A stretch of DNA of 64,000 bases from the NCBI GenBank assembly GCA_015061605.1, contig SUWH01000014.1, positions 1 to 64,000 on the forward strand, written 5' to 3'. The notes below the pieces were generated by a model. It ran no database searches, was not told where the DNA came from, and was given only the letters and a program-made list of their open reading frames with translations. This DNA comes from Lentisphaerota bacterium. Its GTDB lineage: Bacteria; Verrucomicrobiota; Lentisphaeria; Victivallales; Victivallaceae. Below are positions 16,302-26,169 of the stretch, piece by piece. The translations under genes were made by a program, and so were the position numbers. How positions within the stretch are numbered: the stretch's first letter is position 1; every line of letters begins with the position of its first letter.

Positions 16302-19300
16302 ATGAGTGACTCCCGACCAATCTTTCGCGAAGCCCGTAAAAGTGCCGCAGAAAAATTCACCATCTCTTATCCGGAACATCTTCCGATAAGCGCAAAGATT
16401 GAAGATATCAAACAACTCTGGCAGAAATCACAACTTATTATTCTCGGCGGCGCCACCGGTTCCGGTAAAACCACCCAGCTTCCCAAAGTCGCTCTGGAAC
16501 TCGGACGCGGCATCAGCGGCCGCATCGGCTGTACCCAGCCCCGCCGGATCGCCGCAACCGCTATGGCAAGACGTTTGTCTACGGAACTCAAGTGTGAATA
16601 CGGTGCCGGAGTCGGCAGTCAGGTGCGTTTTGAAGATCGCACCTCCCCGGAAACCGTATTGAAATTTATGACCGACGGTATTCTGCTTGCTGAATTCCGG
16701 GATGATCCGTTGCTGTATCAGTATGACACTTTGATCATCGACGAAGCACATGAACGCACGCTCAATATCGATTTTCTGCTCGGCTTGCTGAAAAATCTGC
16801 TGCGCCGCCGCAAAGATTTGAAGATCGCCATATCTTCAGCGACTTTGGATCTGGAAAAGTTTCAGGAATTTTTCCCCGGAGCACCGGTGATCGAAGTCGA
16901 AGGACGCACCTTCCCGGTGGAAGACATTTTCCTTATGCCGGAAGCAGATGAGGAACTCCCTGAACATGTCGCCCGCGCCGTCGAACTGCTTTCTTCATTT
17001 GATCCAAAAGGCAATATTCTGGTCTTCCTCCCCGGCGAACGCGAGATCCGCGACTGTACCGATATGCTCAACGGCAGAAATTTCCGCAACACTGAAATAT
17101 TACCACTCTATGCCAGATTGAGCAATGCCGATCAGCAAAAGGTGTTTCAATCCAGTCCTCTGCGCCGCATTATTTTAAGTACCAACGTCGCCGAAACCAG
17201 TTTGACCATCCCGAATGTAAAATTCTGTATCGATTCCGGTCTGGCGCGCATCAGCCGTTACAATCCCCGCACCCGGATACAGGAACTGCAAATCGAAATG
17301 ATTTCTCAAGCCTCCGTGCGCCAGCGCCGCGGACGGTGTGGACGGACAGCCGACGGTATTTGCGTACATCTTTATTCGGAGGATGATTACAACCGTTTTG
17401 CGCCCTACACCGATCCGGAAATAAAACGCAGTTCGCTTGCCGGAGTCATTTTGCAGATGGCGGCACTGAAACTGCCGGACATTTACCGTTTCCCATTCAT
17501 CGATCCTCCGAAAAATCAGCTCATCCGCGAAGGCATGAACACCCTATGCGATCTGAAAGCTTTTGATAAAAACAACCGCCTCACCGCCGACGGCAGAATG
17601 CTTTCCCGGCTGCCGCTTGATCCGTCTCTGGGAAAAATGCTCCTCGAATCAAGTTCACGGAAAGTTGTTCCGCAGCTGCTGGTGCTCTGCGCCGCGCTTA
17701 CCGTCGGCGATGTCCGGGAACGCCCTGCTGAAAAAACGCAGGCCGCCGATGAAGCACACCGCCGTTACAAAGATGAAAACAGCGATTTTATCGCGCTGCT
17801 CAACTTGTGGAACGCGATCGCTCAATGTGAATCAAACTCCATACTGCGCCGCTTCTGTACGCAAAACTTTCTCAATTTGAAGCGGGTGCGCGAATGGCGC
17901 AATCTGGTTGTTGAACTTGCCGATGCGATCCGTTTCCGGGAAAAATTCGCCGATGTCGATCTGTTACCAACGCTTCAAATCCACGAAGCCATTCTCTGCG
18001 GCATCCCCCGCAATATCGCCGTACTGGATAAAGAAAACCGCATCTACCGGGGAACTGACGGCAAAAAGTTCCACATCTTCCCCGGCAGCGCTCTGGCAGG
18101 CAAAAAGCGGCCGCTCCCGGAATGGATACTAACCTTTCACCTGGTCGAAACCAGCCGGGTTTTCGGAAGAACCGTTGCCGCCATCGATCCATTGATGGTT
18201 GAACGGTGCGCCGGACACTTGTGCGGCAGAGTTTACGATTCAGAACACTTTGAACGCCGCAGCGGCTATGTCCGCGCCCGGGAAAAGGTGGTTCTGGGCG
18301 GCTTGATCGTCAATGCCGGACGCAGTGTCGATTTCGGCCGCTGCAATCCGGCTGCGGCGCGGGAAATCTTTATCCGTGAAGGTATTTTAAGCGGTGAAGT
18401 CATCCTCCCCGGAACTCCGCTGGAGAATTTCACCGATGCAAAAAACGAACTTGAAACCCTTGAATTACGGATGCGCCGCCCGGGGCAGCTGTATGATGAA
18501 GTCGCCGCTGAAAACTTTTTTACCGCACATATCCCGGAGGAGGTCAATTCAGTCAAATCGCTCAAGCTCTTTATGAAGCAGAACCCCAACGCTCTCGATA
18601 TTGCCCCGGAAACGTTGATGCTTGAACAATTCATCAGATTTGATAAAAAAGATTTCCCGGACTTTTTGGAGTTCAACAAGGTGAGATTCAAACTCTCCTA
18701 TCTCTTTGAACCGGGTTCCGGATTTGACGGCGTAACGCTTCTGGTAAAAGAGTCCATGCTCAACGCCCTGCCCGACCGGGCGTTGGATTATCCGATCCCC
18801 GGCTACTATGCCGACTTCGCTGAAGCCATGCTCCGCACTTTGAATAAAGACCTGCGCCGCAAATTTGATGGAGGCATCCCCCGGACCGCACAGCGTTTTG
18901 CCGATTATCTCAAAAATGATCCATCCGCCCGGCAGCTGCTTCCGGATGAAGCAATGGCGGAATTTCTCCTTTATGACAGCGAAATCGAACTTCCGCCGCG
19001 CAGTTTCGATCTTGACAAAGTTCCGGAATATCTCAAACTGAAGCTCGGAATCTTAAATGAAAACGGTCAATTGAAAGAGCGTTTGCACGAACTCCCCGGA
19101 CGCATTAAAAATAATTCAAAACTTTCGGTTGCACTTCCCGGTGCCGCGCGGCATATATCCAAAGCCTTGACCGCATGGCCCGCCGATGCCGGAATCATGC
19201 CGGAATCGGTGGAAGTTCCGCCGCGCTCCGGAAGAATAAGTTACCCTGCATTAAGTTTGGAAAACGGCACTGTTTCCCGCCAGCTCTTTCTCAAATCTGC

Positions 19301-20000
19301 CGAAGCACGCCGCAACCACCGCAAAGGTGTGCTGAAACTTTTTATGCTCTCTCATGAACAGCAAATGAAGTTCCTCAAACGCAGTCTGCGTTTTTCCAAT
19401 GAGCTGAAAATGTCCTTTTTACTCAACACATCCGCCGACAGTTTTGCCAACGATCTGCTCAACGCCGCATTGGAAGATGCTGCAGGATGCGATTTGTGGG
19501 AAATTCGTTCACAGGAAAAATTTGATGCGGTTTGCGAAACGATGCAGATGAATTGGAGCGACAGCATAAATAATTTGATCGGTATGGTCGAAGAGTTCGC
19601 CGTGCAGGCTTCTGCGATCCGTGCCATCGCCCGCCGGGCAAAGGATGATGCGATCCCTGTTGCCGAACATCTTGATTTGCTCTTTTCGCCCGGATTCCTG
19701 CGCCGCAAGGCGGTGATTTCCGACTATCCGCGCTATCTGCGCGCACTGAAACTCCGCGCCGAACGGCTGGTCAACGCCCCTGCCCGCGATGCTCAAAAAG
19801 GCGAAATTCTCGAAGAGTATCTGGATAAATTTTATGCGGCATGGGAAAGTATCGGCTCACTGGTCGATTCCGACGGACTTTACGAATTCTGGCTCCTTCT
19901 GGAAGAGTGCCGTATCGCCATCTTCGCCCCTGAAGTCAAGTGTTCCATAAAATCACCCGTCGCCAAACTCCCGGATTTCTGGAAAAATCTGCGCCTTTGA
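16302..20000 (+). CDS. hrpA: DEAH-box RNA helicase HrpA
   Basis: The 1232-aa protein is an HrpA-type ATP-dependent RNA helicase. Walker A GATGSGKTTQLPK is near residue 52 and the DEAH box IIDEAHERTLN near 150. The SAT motif (ISSATLD) and motif VI (QRRGRCGRT) follow. The helicase-associated winged-helix/ratchet and OB-fold regions come after residue 400, and the last ~500 residues match the DUF3418-type extension that marks HrpA rather than HrpB. Escherichia coli HrpA is about 1300 aa, so the length is normal. Family members rescue collided or stalled ribosomes. The gene lies directly after tRNA-Gly and could be partly read through from the tRNA promoter. Confidence 0.95.
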   Translation: MSDSRPIFREARKSAAEKFTISYPEHLPISAKIEDIKQLWQKSQLIILGGATGSGKTTQLPKVALELGRGISGRIGCTQPRRIAATAMARRLSTELKCEYGAGVGSQVRFEDRTSPETVLKFMTDGILLAEFRDDPLLYQYDTLIIDEAHERTLNIDFLLGLLKNLLRRRKDLKIAISSATLDLEKFQEFFPGAPVIEVEGRTFPVEDIFLMPEADEELPEHVARAVELLSSFDPKGNILVFLPGEREIRDCTDMLNGRNFRNTEILPLYARLSNADQQKVFQSSPLRRIILSTNVAETSLTIPNVKFCIDSGLARISRYNPRTRIQELQIEMISQASVRQRRGRCGRTADGICVHLYSEDDYNRFAPYTDPEIKRSSLAGVILQMAALKLPDIYRFPFIDPPKNQLIREGMNTLCDLKAFDKNNRLTADGRMLSRLPLDPSLGKMLLESSSRKVVPQLLVLCAALTVGDVRERPAEKTQAADEAHRRYKDENSDFIALLNLWNAIAQCESNSILRRFCTQNFLNLKRVREWRNLVVELADAIRFREKFADVDLLPTLQIHEAILCGIPRNIAVLDKENRIYRGTDGKKFHIFPGSALAGKKRPLPEWILTFHLVETSRVFGRTVAAIDPLMVERCAGHLCGRVYDSEHFERRSGYVRAREKVVLGGLIVNAGRSVDFGRCNPAAAREIFIREGILSGEVILPGTPLENFTDAKNELETLELRMRRPGQLYDEVAAENFFTAHIPEEVNSVKSLKLFMKQNPNALDIAPETLMLEQFIRFDKKDFPDFLEFNKVRFKLSYLFEPGSGFDGVTLLVKESMLNALPDRALDYPIPGYYADFAEAMLRTLNKDLRRKFDGGIPRTAQRFADYLKNDPSARQLLPDEAMAEFLLYDSEIELPPRSFDLDKVPEYLKLKLGILNENGQLKERLHELPGRIKNNSKLSVALPGAARHISKALTAWPADAGIMPESVEVPPRSGRISYPALSLENGTVSRQLFLKSAEARRNHRKGVLKLFMLSHEQQMKFLKRSLRFSNELKMSFLLNTSADSFANDLLNAALEDAAGCDLWEIRSQEKFDAVCETMQMNWSDSINNLIGMVEEFAVQASAIRAIARRAKDDAIPVAEHLDLLFSPGFLRRKAVISDYPRYLRALKLRAERLVNAPARDAQKGEILEEYLDKFYAAWESIGSLVDSDGLYEFWLLLEECRIAIFAPEVKCSIKSPVAKLPDFWKNLRL

Positions 20001-20009
20001 CCGTTGTTT

Positions 20010-21350
20010 TTAAAGAACCATCCCGGCAATCCACCCGGCAATAAGCAACGGGATATTGAAGTGGATAAAGGTCGGAATCGTTGAATCGTAAATATGGTCA
20101 TGCTGACCGTCAGCATTCAAACCGGCAGTAGGACCGAGAACCGATTCAGAAACCGGCGAACCGGCATCGCCCAAAGCTCCGGCGACACCGACAATGGAAA
20201 CCGTTGCCAAAGGAGAAATACCAAGTTTGATGCACAACGGCACATAGATCGCGGCAATAAGCGGCACCGTGGAAAAAGATGAACCGATCCCCATCGTGAT
20301 GACCAGACCGATAAAGAGCATGATAAAGATCGCCAGTCCACGCCGGTCGCCGATGCCGTCGGCAGTAAGCTGAACGAGCGTATCCACGCTTCCCGTAGCT
20401 TTCATAACTTCGGCAAAGCCGCTGGCGGCGATCATCACGATACCGATGCCGCCCATAAGGTAAACGCCCTGCGTAAAAACATCCTGCGTGCCGCGCATGG
20501 TGATGACCCGCGCTGCAACGAAAACAGCGATACCGCCCAGAGCGGCGATGATGAGTGAGTCAAGGAAAAGTTGTCCGGCAAGTGCAACGATGATGGCGAT
20601 TACACCGGCAATGACATTGAGAGGTTTTATTTCGACTTCTGTATCTCCGGAAGCCATTACCGGCAAATCTTTGTACACCCGCGGATTGCGGTAGGAAAAA
20701 AAGACGGCGATCAGCACGCCGGCGATCATGCCGAGTGCCGGAATAAACATCGCTTTGGGCGCCATATCTGCGGTAGCGGCAAGACCGAATTTATTGATGT
20801 TGCCGATAAGAATTTCGTTGAGGTAGATGCGACCGAAGCCGAAAGGCATAACCATGTAGGGGGTGATCAAACCGAAAGTCAGAATACAGGCGACCGCGCG
20901 GCGGTCAAGATTGATCTTCCGGAACACTCCGAGCAGCGGCGGGATGAACACCGGGATAAAGGCTATATGCACCGGAATAAGGTTCTGGGAAGATATTGCT
21001 GCCAGAGTGAGGATTCCGAGCAGAGTGTATTTGAAAGTGATCAATTTTCCCGGAGTCAGCTCTTTATTGAGCCGTTTAAAGAGCATTTTCGCCAACAGCT
21101 CCGTCACGCCGGAGCGGGAAATGGCGATGGAAAAAGCTCCCAGCATGGCATAGTTGAATGCCAGCTGTGCGCCGTGCTCCAACCCTTTACTGAATGCCGC
21201 CATCGTGGCAACGCCGCTCATCTTGGCAAGCAGTCCGCCAAAAAGCGAAGAAATCACCAGAGCGAACACAACATTGAGGCGCAATGCTGAAAGTATCAAC
21301 AACAGCAACACAGCCAGCACGACCGGGTTTAAAGCAAAATCCCAAAACAT
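20010..21350 (-). CDS. YuiF-type Na+/H+ antiporter family transporter
   Basis: A 446-aa inner-membrane transporter with about eleven to twelve hydrophobic segments. It resembles the NhaC-related group that includes Bacillus YuiF. The C-terminal signature GDAGSPVSESVLGPTAGLNADGQ precedes the last helices and is typical of that group. Annotations vary between sodium:proton antiporter and amino-acid (histidine) permease, so the substrate is not settled. It converges on hrpA with only 9 bases between them. An AAGGGGATG site lies before the ATG. Confidence 0.85.
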   Translation of the reverse strand: MFWDFALNPVVLAVLLLLILSALRLNVVFALVISSLFGGLLAKMSGVATMAAFSKGLEHGAQLAFNYAMLGAFSIAISRSGVTELLAKMLFKRLNKELTPGKLITFKYTLLGILTLAAISSQNLIPVHIAFIPVFIPPLLGVFRKINLDRRAVACILTFGLITPYMVMPFGFGRIYLNEILIGNINKFGLAATADMAPKAMFIPALGMIAGVLIAVFFSYRNPRVYKDLPVMASGDTEVEIKPLNVIAGVIAIIVALAGQLFLDSLIIAALGGIAVFVAARVITMRGTQDVFTQGVYLMGGIGIVMIAASGFAEVMKATGSVDTLVQLTADGIGDRRGLAIFIMLFIGLVITMGIGSSFSTVPLIAAIYVPLCIKLGISPLATVSIVGVAGALGDAGSPVSESVLGPTAGLNADGQHDHIYDSTIPTFIHFNIPLLIAGWIAGMVL

Positions 21351-21371
21351 GACACATCCCCTTGTATTTTA

Positions 21372-21944
21372 TTATTTTTTCTGTTCAACATTGGAAGTCA
21401 CCCGCAAGATGCCGAGTTTACTGGTAAGCGGCAGGGAATCAAGAGTGAGTGCGCCTTTAAAAAAATACATTCGCTCCTCTCCGGGGGGGAGCATAATATT
21501 TTTGATAAAACCGATCTCTTTGGAAACCAGCACCTTATTCCCCGGCATCAAAGTTACCGGATAATGCAAAACCGGTTCTTTGAATTCAAACGGCAAACGC
21601 ACCCAACGTTTTTCATCCGGTCCGGTCATACCGGGCAGTACCGGCTGAATAAAGATCCCGACATTATCTGATTCATTGCTGAACCACTCCGGAATATGCA
21701 CCTTTTTTTCGCCCTTATTGGCGAGAGCAAATGTTACCACTCCCGGACGACCGGCCCGGGCGACAGGATTACCAAGGACTTGCAGCTCAAGATCTTTTGC
21801 ATCGATCTTTTCATATTTTATCTGTCCATGGGGTATCCCCATTGCCACCCGGATTTTTTTCTCTCCGCCTTTGTCGGCGGCACATCCGCAGAGCATACAT
21901 GATAAAACTGATACGACCAAAAGATTCACACTCAAAAGTTTCAC
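21372..21944 (-). CDS. Hypothetical lipoprotein
   Basis: This 190-aa protein starts with GTG behind GGGAGGTC. It has a lipoprotein signal peptide: a hydrophobic run ending in LCGC, so lipidation at about Cys20 is expected. The mature part is beta-rich with an internal repetitive feel (GMTGPDEKRWVRLPFEFKEP) but matches no family I know. It lies between the antiporter gene (21 bases downstream) and dnaG (18 bases upstream), so it may be co-transcribed with both. Confidence 0.7.
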   Translation of the reverse strand: MKLLSVNLLVVSVLSCMLCGCAADKGGEKKIRVAMGIPHGQIKYEKIDAKDLELQVLGNPVARAGRPGVVTFALANKGEKKVHIPEWFSNESDNVGIFIQPVLPGMTGPDEKRWVRLPFEFKEPVLHYPVTLMPGNKVLVSKEIGFIKNIMLPPGEERMYFFKGALTLDSLPLTSKLGILRVTSNVEQKK

Positions 21945-21962
21945 TTTGACCTCCCTTCATAA

Positions 21963-23762
21963 TTATTTTATATTCAATTGACTTATTTCAAGTAATAATT
22001 CAAGTCTGGTCTTCTCGTCATTTTCCACCCGCAACCGTGCCAGCAGTTCCTGCTGGCGGGACAGACGGCGTACTCTTCTCAAATCTGCGACCGCCTCCAT
22101 TACAGCGCGCGGCGCATCAGAAATACGGATGTTTTTTACCAACAGACGGCTGACCTCCGGACAAGGTGTTTCGATCAAAAGGGAATTCAACTCCGCCGGA
22201 ACGGTATCCATTTCATCGTTGAGCGCGCAATTTATTACGATATTCAATGCCTTGACCACCGGGTCACTGTTTTCAAAAGTTTCGTTTTCCAGCTCCTGCG
22301 CGATCCGGCGGGCGCTGTCAACAGAAGCCATGGCGATTTCCAGAAGTTCCAGCAGAGCGACCCGTGCCGGATCGGTTTTAATGACCGGAACTGCCGGAGC
22401 TGCCGGAACCGGATTTACCGGTTGAGCCGGACGGGGACGGTTCGCCGAAGCGACCGATTTATCCAGAGCCGACTTGATCGCATTGGTGCTGACTTGAAGC
22501 ATGGAGGCAACTTTTTCAATATAAACTTCCAATTCGACCTGATTTTGAACCAGTCGGAGGAAATCAGCGACAAATCCCGCCGCTTCCGCCCTGCCAGACG
22601 GGCTATCCATTTGAAATTTTTCCGGAAGGATGGCATTTAAAATATCCAGCCACGGCACAGCCTGATCGACCAGAGATTTCAATACTTCTCCGCCCTGATT
22701 GGCAAACACTTCATCGGGGTCCTTGCCGCCGGGGATCTGCAATACCCGCAAATCGACCGACAGCGGCAGCAGAATTTCTGCAGCGCGCAGTACCGCTTTC
22801 TGTCCGGCACTGTCGGCATCAAAGGAAAGGATAAGATTATTGGAATAACGCCGGATCATCCTTGCCTGTTCCGGAGTGAATGCCGTACCCAATGGGGCGA
22901 CGGCACAATCTATCCCCGCCCGGTGAAAAGCGATGGCATCAAGCTGTCCTTCACAGAGAATGGCTTTTTTCATCCTGCCGATCCCCTGCCGCGCCTGCGG
23001 CAGAGCGTAAAGGAGTTGACCTTTGTGAAATACCGGAGTATCCTGGGTATTGACATATTTTCTGCCGTCGGCAGGTTTGGCTTCCAGAGTTCTGGCACTG
23101 AAACCGACCGGTCTGCCCTGCTCGTTTTCGATGGTAAAAGTAACGCGGTCATGGAACTGGTCATAAAGTCTGCCGGTATCTTCTTTACGGCGGATGATAC
23201 CGGCGGTGAGCAGTTCATGCTCGGTGAAACCAAGTTTGCGGCCGTATTCCAGACAATTTGTCCACCCGGACGGAGCCATACCGATTTTAAATTTCTGTAT
23301 CACATCAGAAGTTATACCGCGATTACGTAGATAATCCGCCGCCGGACTTTGGGGATTTTCTGCGAGCAGACGGCAGAAAAATTTACTGAATTCGGCATTT
23401 ACAGCAAGCAGACGTTCACGTTCACCCTGTTGGACACGCTGTTGGGTATTGAACTCTTTTTCCGGGATGATAACGCCGCACCTGGCAGCCAAAATCTGTG
23501 CGGCATTGACGAAGTCGACATTTTCTTTGTCCATGAAAAAGCGGAACACATCCCCGCCTTTACCGCAACCGAAACAGTGATAACTCTGCCGCGCCACATC
23601 GACATGAAAAGATGGTGTCTTTTCCTGATGAAAAGGACACAATCCTTTGAAGCTCGATCCCCCGGAACGCTTCAACTGTACGCCGAATGAGGAAATGATA
23701 TCCGCAATATCGCTTCGGGAACGGATCTCTTCAATAATATCTTTATTAAGATCCAGACTCAT
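21963..23762 (-). CDS. dnaG: DNA primase DnaG
   Basis: The 599-aa replicative primase makes RNA primers for the replication fork. The N-terminal CHC2 zinc finger is complete (CPFHQEKTPSFHVD, then YHCFGCGKGGDVF, residues about 40-70). The catalytic core has the RNA-polymerase basic motif region and a TOPRIM domain (AILCEGQLDAIAFHRAG near 260-275, LSFDADSAGQKA near 310). The C-terminal ~150 residues are the less conserved helicase-binding part. The start is 3 bases after the stop of the TPR lipoprotein gene, with only a weak ribosome-binding site, which suggests translational coupling. Confidence 0.96.
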   Translation of the reverse strand: MSLDLNKDIIEEIRSRSDIADIISSFGVQLKRSGGSSFKGLCPFHQEKTPSFHVDVARQSYHCFGCGKGGDVFRFFMDKENVDFVNAAQILAARCGVIIPEKEFNTQQRVQQGERERLLAVNAEFSKFFCRLLAENPQSPAADYLRNRGITSDVIQKFKIGMAPSGWTNCLEYGRKLGFTEHELLTAGIIRRKEDTGRLYDQFHDRVTFTIENEQGRPVGFSARTLEAKPADGRKYVNTQDTPVFHKGQLLYALPQARQGIGRMKKAILCEGQLDAIAFHRAGIDCAVAPLGTAFTPEQARMIRRYSNNLILSFDADSAGQKAVLRAAEILLPLSVDLRVLQIPGGKDPDEVFANQGGEVLKSLVDQAVPWLDILNAILPEKFQMDSPSGRAEAAGFVADFLRLVQNQVELEVYIEKVASMLQVSTNAIKSALDKSVASANRPRPAQPVNPVPAAPAVPVIKTDPARVALLELLEIAMASVDSARRIAQELENETFENSDPVVKALNIVINCALNDEMDTVPAELNSLLIETPCPEVSRLLVKNIRISDAPRAVMEAVADLRRVRRLSRQQELLARLRVENDEKTRLELLLEISQLNIK

Positions 23763-23765
23763 TGG

Positions 23766-24509
23766 CTACCGTCCGATGATACGGATACGACGGTTGGCAT
23801 AATCGGCGGCCGCGGCATTACGCATCTTTGCCGGAAGCCGCAGATAAAGCCGGTAAAGCTGAACCGCATATGCCCGGTCAAGCTGGTTGATGTCGATCGT
23901 CCGGGCAATATTGAACAGCAAATTGAAATCACTCAATCCGTTGACCGCACTTTTCAGCGCATCCAGCGCCTCTTTGCGTTTGCCGTGCAAAATCAGGCAT
24001 TTGCCCAATTGATAATTGAGGACATTATCTTTTGCATATTCCGGTTTGCTTTTCAGGAGATTGATGTATTGCAGAACATTTTTATATTTCAATTCAGTAC
24101 CCAGATTGCAGAGTGCGATCAATGTTCCGGTATCTTCACGGCTGAGTTCGTGGGCGTTGCAAAGCATCTGATAGGCGTTTCGGCGGTGCATGGGGAAATA
24201 CATCCGCAACCGTCCGCAGGTATAAAGAGCAGCAAAACTGTCCGGATACTCTGCGGCAACTGCTGAAGCCAGATCCAATGCTTCATTGAGCTTGCCGTTT
24301 TTCTCGTGGTTCAATGCCATCAGCAGCCGGGCTGAACAGTTGTCCGGATTATTTTTCAATATAGCTTCCAATTGAGCGGTACTCTTTTGAATATCTCCAT
24401 TGCGCAATTCGCGGACTGCGATATTCAATCTCTCGTTATCCGCCACCCGTTTGCCGCAACCGCAAAGGATCATTGTCAGCAATAAAAATGCGGTAAAACA
24501 CTTCTTCAT
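23766..24509 (-). CDS. TPR-repeat lipoprotein
   Basis: A 247-aa lipoprotein (hydrophobic signal ending ILCGC, lipidated Cys near residue 17). The mature part consists of tetratricopeptide-like helical pairs, for example STAQLEAILKNNPDNCSARLLMALNHEKNGKLNEALDLA. It probably scaffolds proteins in the periplasm or on the outer membrane. No partner is obvious. It lies directly before dnaG and 23 bases after the start of the znuB gene block, and is likely in one leftward transcription unit with dnaG. Confidence 0.8.
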   Translation of the reverse strand: MKKCFTAFLLLTMILCGCGKRVADNERLNIAVRELRNGDIQKSTAQLEAILKNNPDNCSARLLMALNHEKNGKLNEALDLASAVAAEYPDSFAALYTCGRLRMYFPMHRRNAYQMLCNAHELSREDTGTLIALCNLGTELKYKNVLQYINLLKSKPEYAKDNVLNYQLGKCLILHGKRKEALDALKSAVNGLSDFNLLFNIARTIDINQLDRAYAVQLYRLYLRLPAKMRNAAAADYANRRIRIIGR

Positions 24510-24532
24510 CTTTTCTCCCCTGTATATATAAA

Positions 24533-25372
24533 TTATTTTGTACGCAATCTCTTAAATCCCAGTGCCGCAACATAAACCACTCCGGCAATCACCACGATCG
24601 CGGGGCCGGAAGGCAGACTCAAAAGCGAACTTGTTATCAATCCGGCGACCACAAAAAATGCATTGAATATTCCGGCAACGATCATCATATTTTTCAAACG
24701 CGATGTACAGCATCCGGCGGCGGCGGCGGGCAGTGTCAGCAACGCGATCACCAGCATGATACCGACCAGATTGATCAGCAATACAATGGTGATTGCCGTC
24801 ATAGCAAGCATGATCAGATAGATAAGATTGTTTTTTACCCCGCGCAACGATGCATAAGTTCCATCAAAAAGCATCGCCAGCAGCTGCGGAAAGAACAAAA
24901 CCGTCGGCACGATAACCGCCGCATCCAATGCCAAAGTCAGATAAAGATCCTGACGGGAAAGCAGCAAAATGTTGCCGAAAAGATAACTCTGCCAATCAAC
25001 ATACCCCGGAGTGTGATCCAGAAACAACAAACCGATAGACATTCCGATCGCCCATACCGCCCCGATAACAGTATCTTCACGTTCTTTGGCACAAATACTG
25101 ACGATACCGACAGTCAATGCGGCGGCGAGCGAACCGGCCAGAGCACCAACGGTTGCGGTAATAAAAACCAATCCGCATGCCCGCTGCAAAAAGAGTGCCA
25201 ATCCGAATCCGCCCAGTGCGGCATGGGCACTTGCTCCGGCAAGCGAAGATATTCTCCGGGTAACGACCAGAGTTCCGATGACGCCCAGAGCCGGGGAAAT
25301 CAGAATACTGACGAGCAGTGCAAAACGCAAAAATCCCCATTCCGGAGCAAAGAGTATCGCCTGAATATCCAT
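24533..25372 (-). CDS. znuB: Zinc/manganese ABC transporter permease
   Basis: The 279-aa ABC-3 family permease has about eight hydrophobic segments and the family's GVIGTLVVTRRISSLAGA N-terminal region. With the adjacent ATPase and His-rich binding protein it forms a high-affinity divalent-metal importer. Zinc is most likely because the binding protein has a His-rich loop; manganese cannot be excluded. The start codon overlaps the ATPase stop (TAATG), so the two are translationally coupled. Confidence 0.9.
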   Translation of the reverse strand: MDIQAILFAPEWGFLRFALLVSILISPALGVIGTLVVTRRISSLAGASAHAALGGFGLALFLQRACGLVFITATVGALAGSLAAALTVGIVSICAKEREDTVIGAVWAIGMSIGLLFLDHTPGYVDWQSYLFGNILLLSRQDLYLTLALDAAVIVPTVLFFPQLLAMLFDGTYASLRGVKNNLIYLIMLAMTAITIVLLINLVGIMLVIALLTLPAAAAGCCTSRLKNMMIVAGIFNAFFVVAGLITSSLLSLPSGPAIVVIAGVVYVAALGFKRLRTK

Positions 25373-26169
25373 TATTTCCCCTCCCCGTGTTCACAATGGC
25401 AGAAGCAGGAGTGGTCATGCTTGATCAAACTCATGTGATGGTGATATATCTCATTGGCAGTTTCAGCGGTAAAATCGGCAGGAGAGTGAGTCACCACCAG
25501 CTTATTGACACAGATTATCAAATCGGTTTCCCGGTTGACAAAGCCGAGATCGTGCGAAACGGTGACCACGGTCATGCGTTTACGCAACTCATCAAGAATA
25601 GCGTAAAACTGTTCTTCGGCGCCGGGATCGATATTGGCAGTCGGTTCATCAAGGAGCAGCAGTTCCGGTTCACCGGCAAGTGCGCGGGCGATCAACACCC
25701 GCTGCCGCTGACCGCCGGACAATCCGGCAAAGGAACGCTCAGCCAGATCGGCGATACCGAGTTCAGCGAGAACATCCATCGCGTATTGGCGGTCTTTTTT
25801 ATCATACCGGAAAAAAGTCCTTCTGGAAACCCGTCCCATCAACGCAACTTCCAGCACACTCACCGGAAATGCGGCATCCAACTGATGATACTGCGGCATA
25901 TAACCGATACGGCGGCGGGATTCCGCAGGAGTTTTTCCAAATATTCTGACCCTGCCCTTATCCGGAGCAAGAATACCGAGCAGGATCTTAAGCAAAGTGC
26001 TTTTACCGCCGCCATTGGGGCCGACGATACAACCGGATTCTCCGGGCATCACTTTCAAAGAAGCATCTTCAATGACCGTAGTCCCGTAACTGTAGGCAAA
26101 TGAAACATTTTCAAGTTCAATCACCGGGACGGGCGTTTCGCTTTTACAGCAATGACATGAACAGCTCAT
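25372..26169 (-). CDS. znuC: Zinc ABC transporter ATPase
   Basis: A 265-aa ABC ATPase. Walker A GPNGGGKSTLLK, signature LSGGQRQR, Walker B ELLLLDEPTANID and the H-loop VTVSHD are all present. The N-terminus is Cys-rich (MSCSCHCCK) and the C-terminus has a His/Cys cluster (HHHM, HDHSCFCHCEHGEGK), unusual for the ATPase and possibly metal-binding. I use ATG 26169 because GGGGAG lies upstream and the ATGA overlap with znuA couples translation; an in-frame start at 26193 has no such support. Confidence 0.92.
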   Translation of the reverse strand: MSCSCHCCKSETPVPVIELENVSFAYSYGTTVIEDASLKVMPGESGCIVGPNGGGKSTLLKILLGILAPDKGRVRIFGKTPAESRRRIGYMPQYHQLDAAFPVSVLEVALMGRVSRRTFFRYDKKDRQYAMDVLAELGIADLAERSFAGLSGGQRQRVLIARALAGEPELLLLDEPTANIDPGAEEQFYAILDELRKRMTVVTVSHDLGFVNRETDLIICVNKLVVTHSPADFTAETANEIYHHHMSLIKHDHSCFCHCEHGEGK

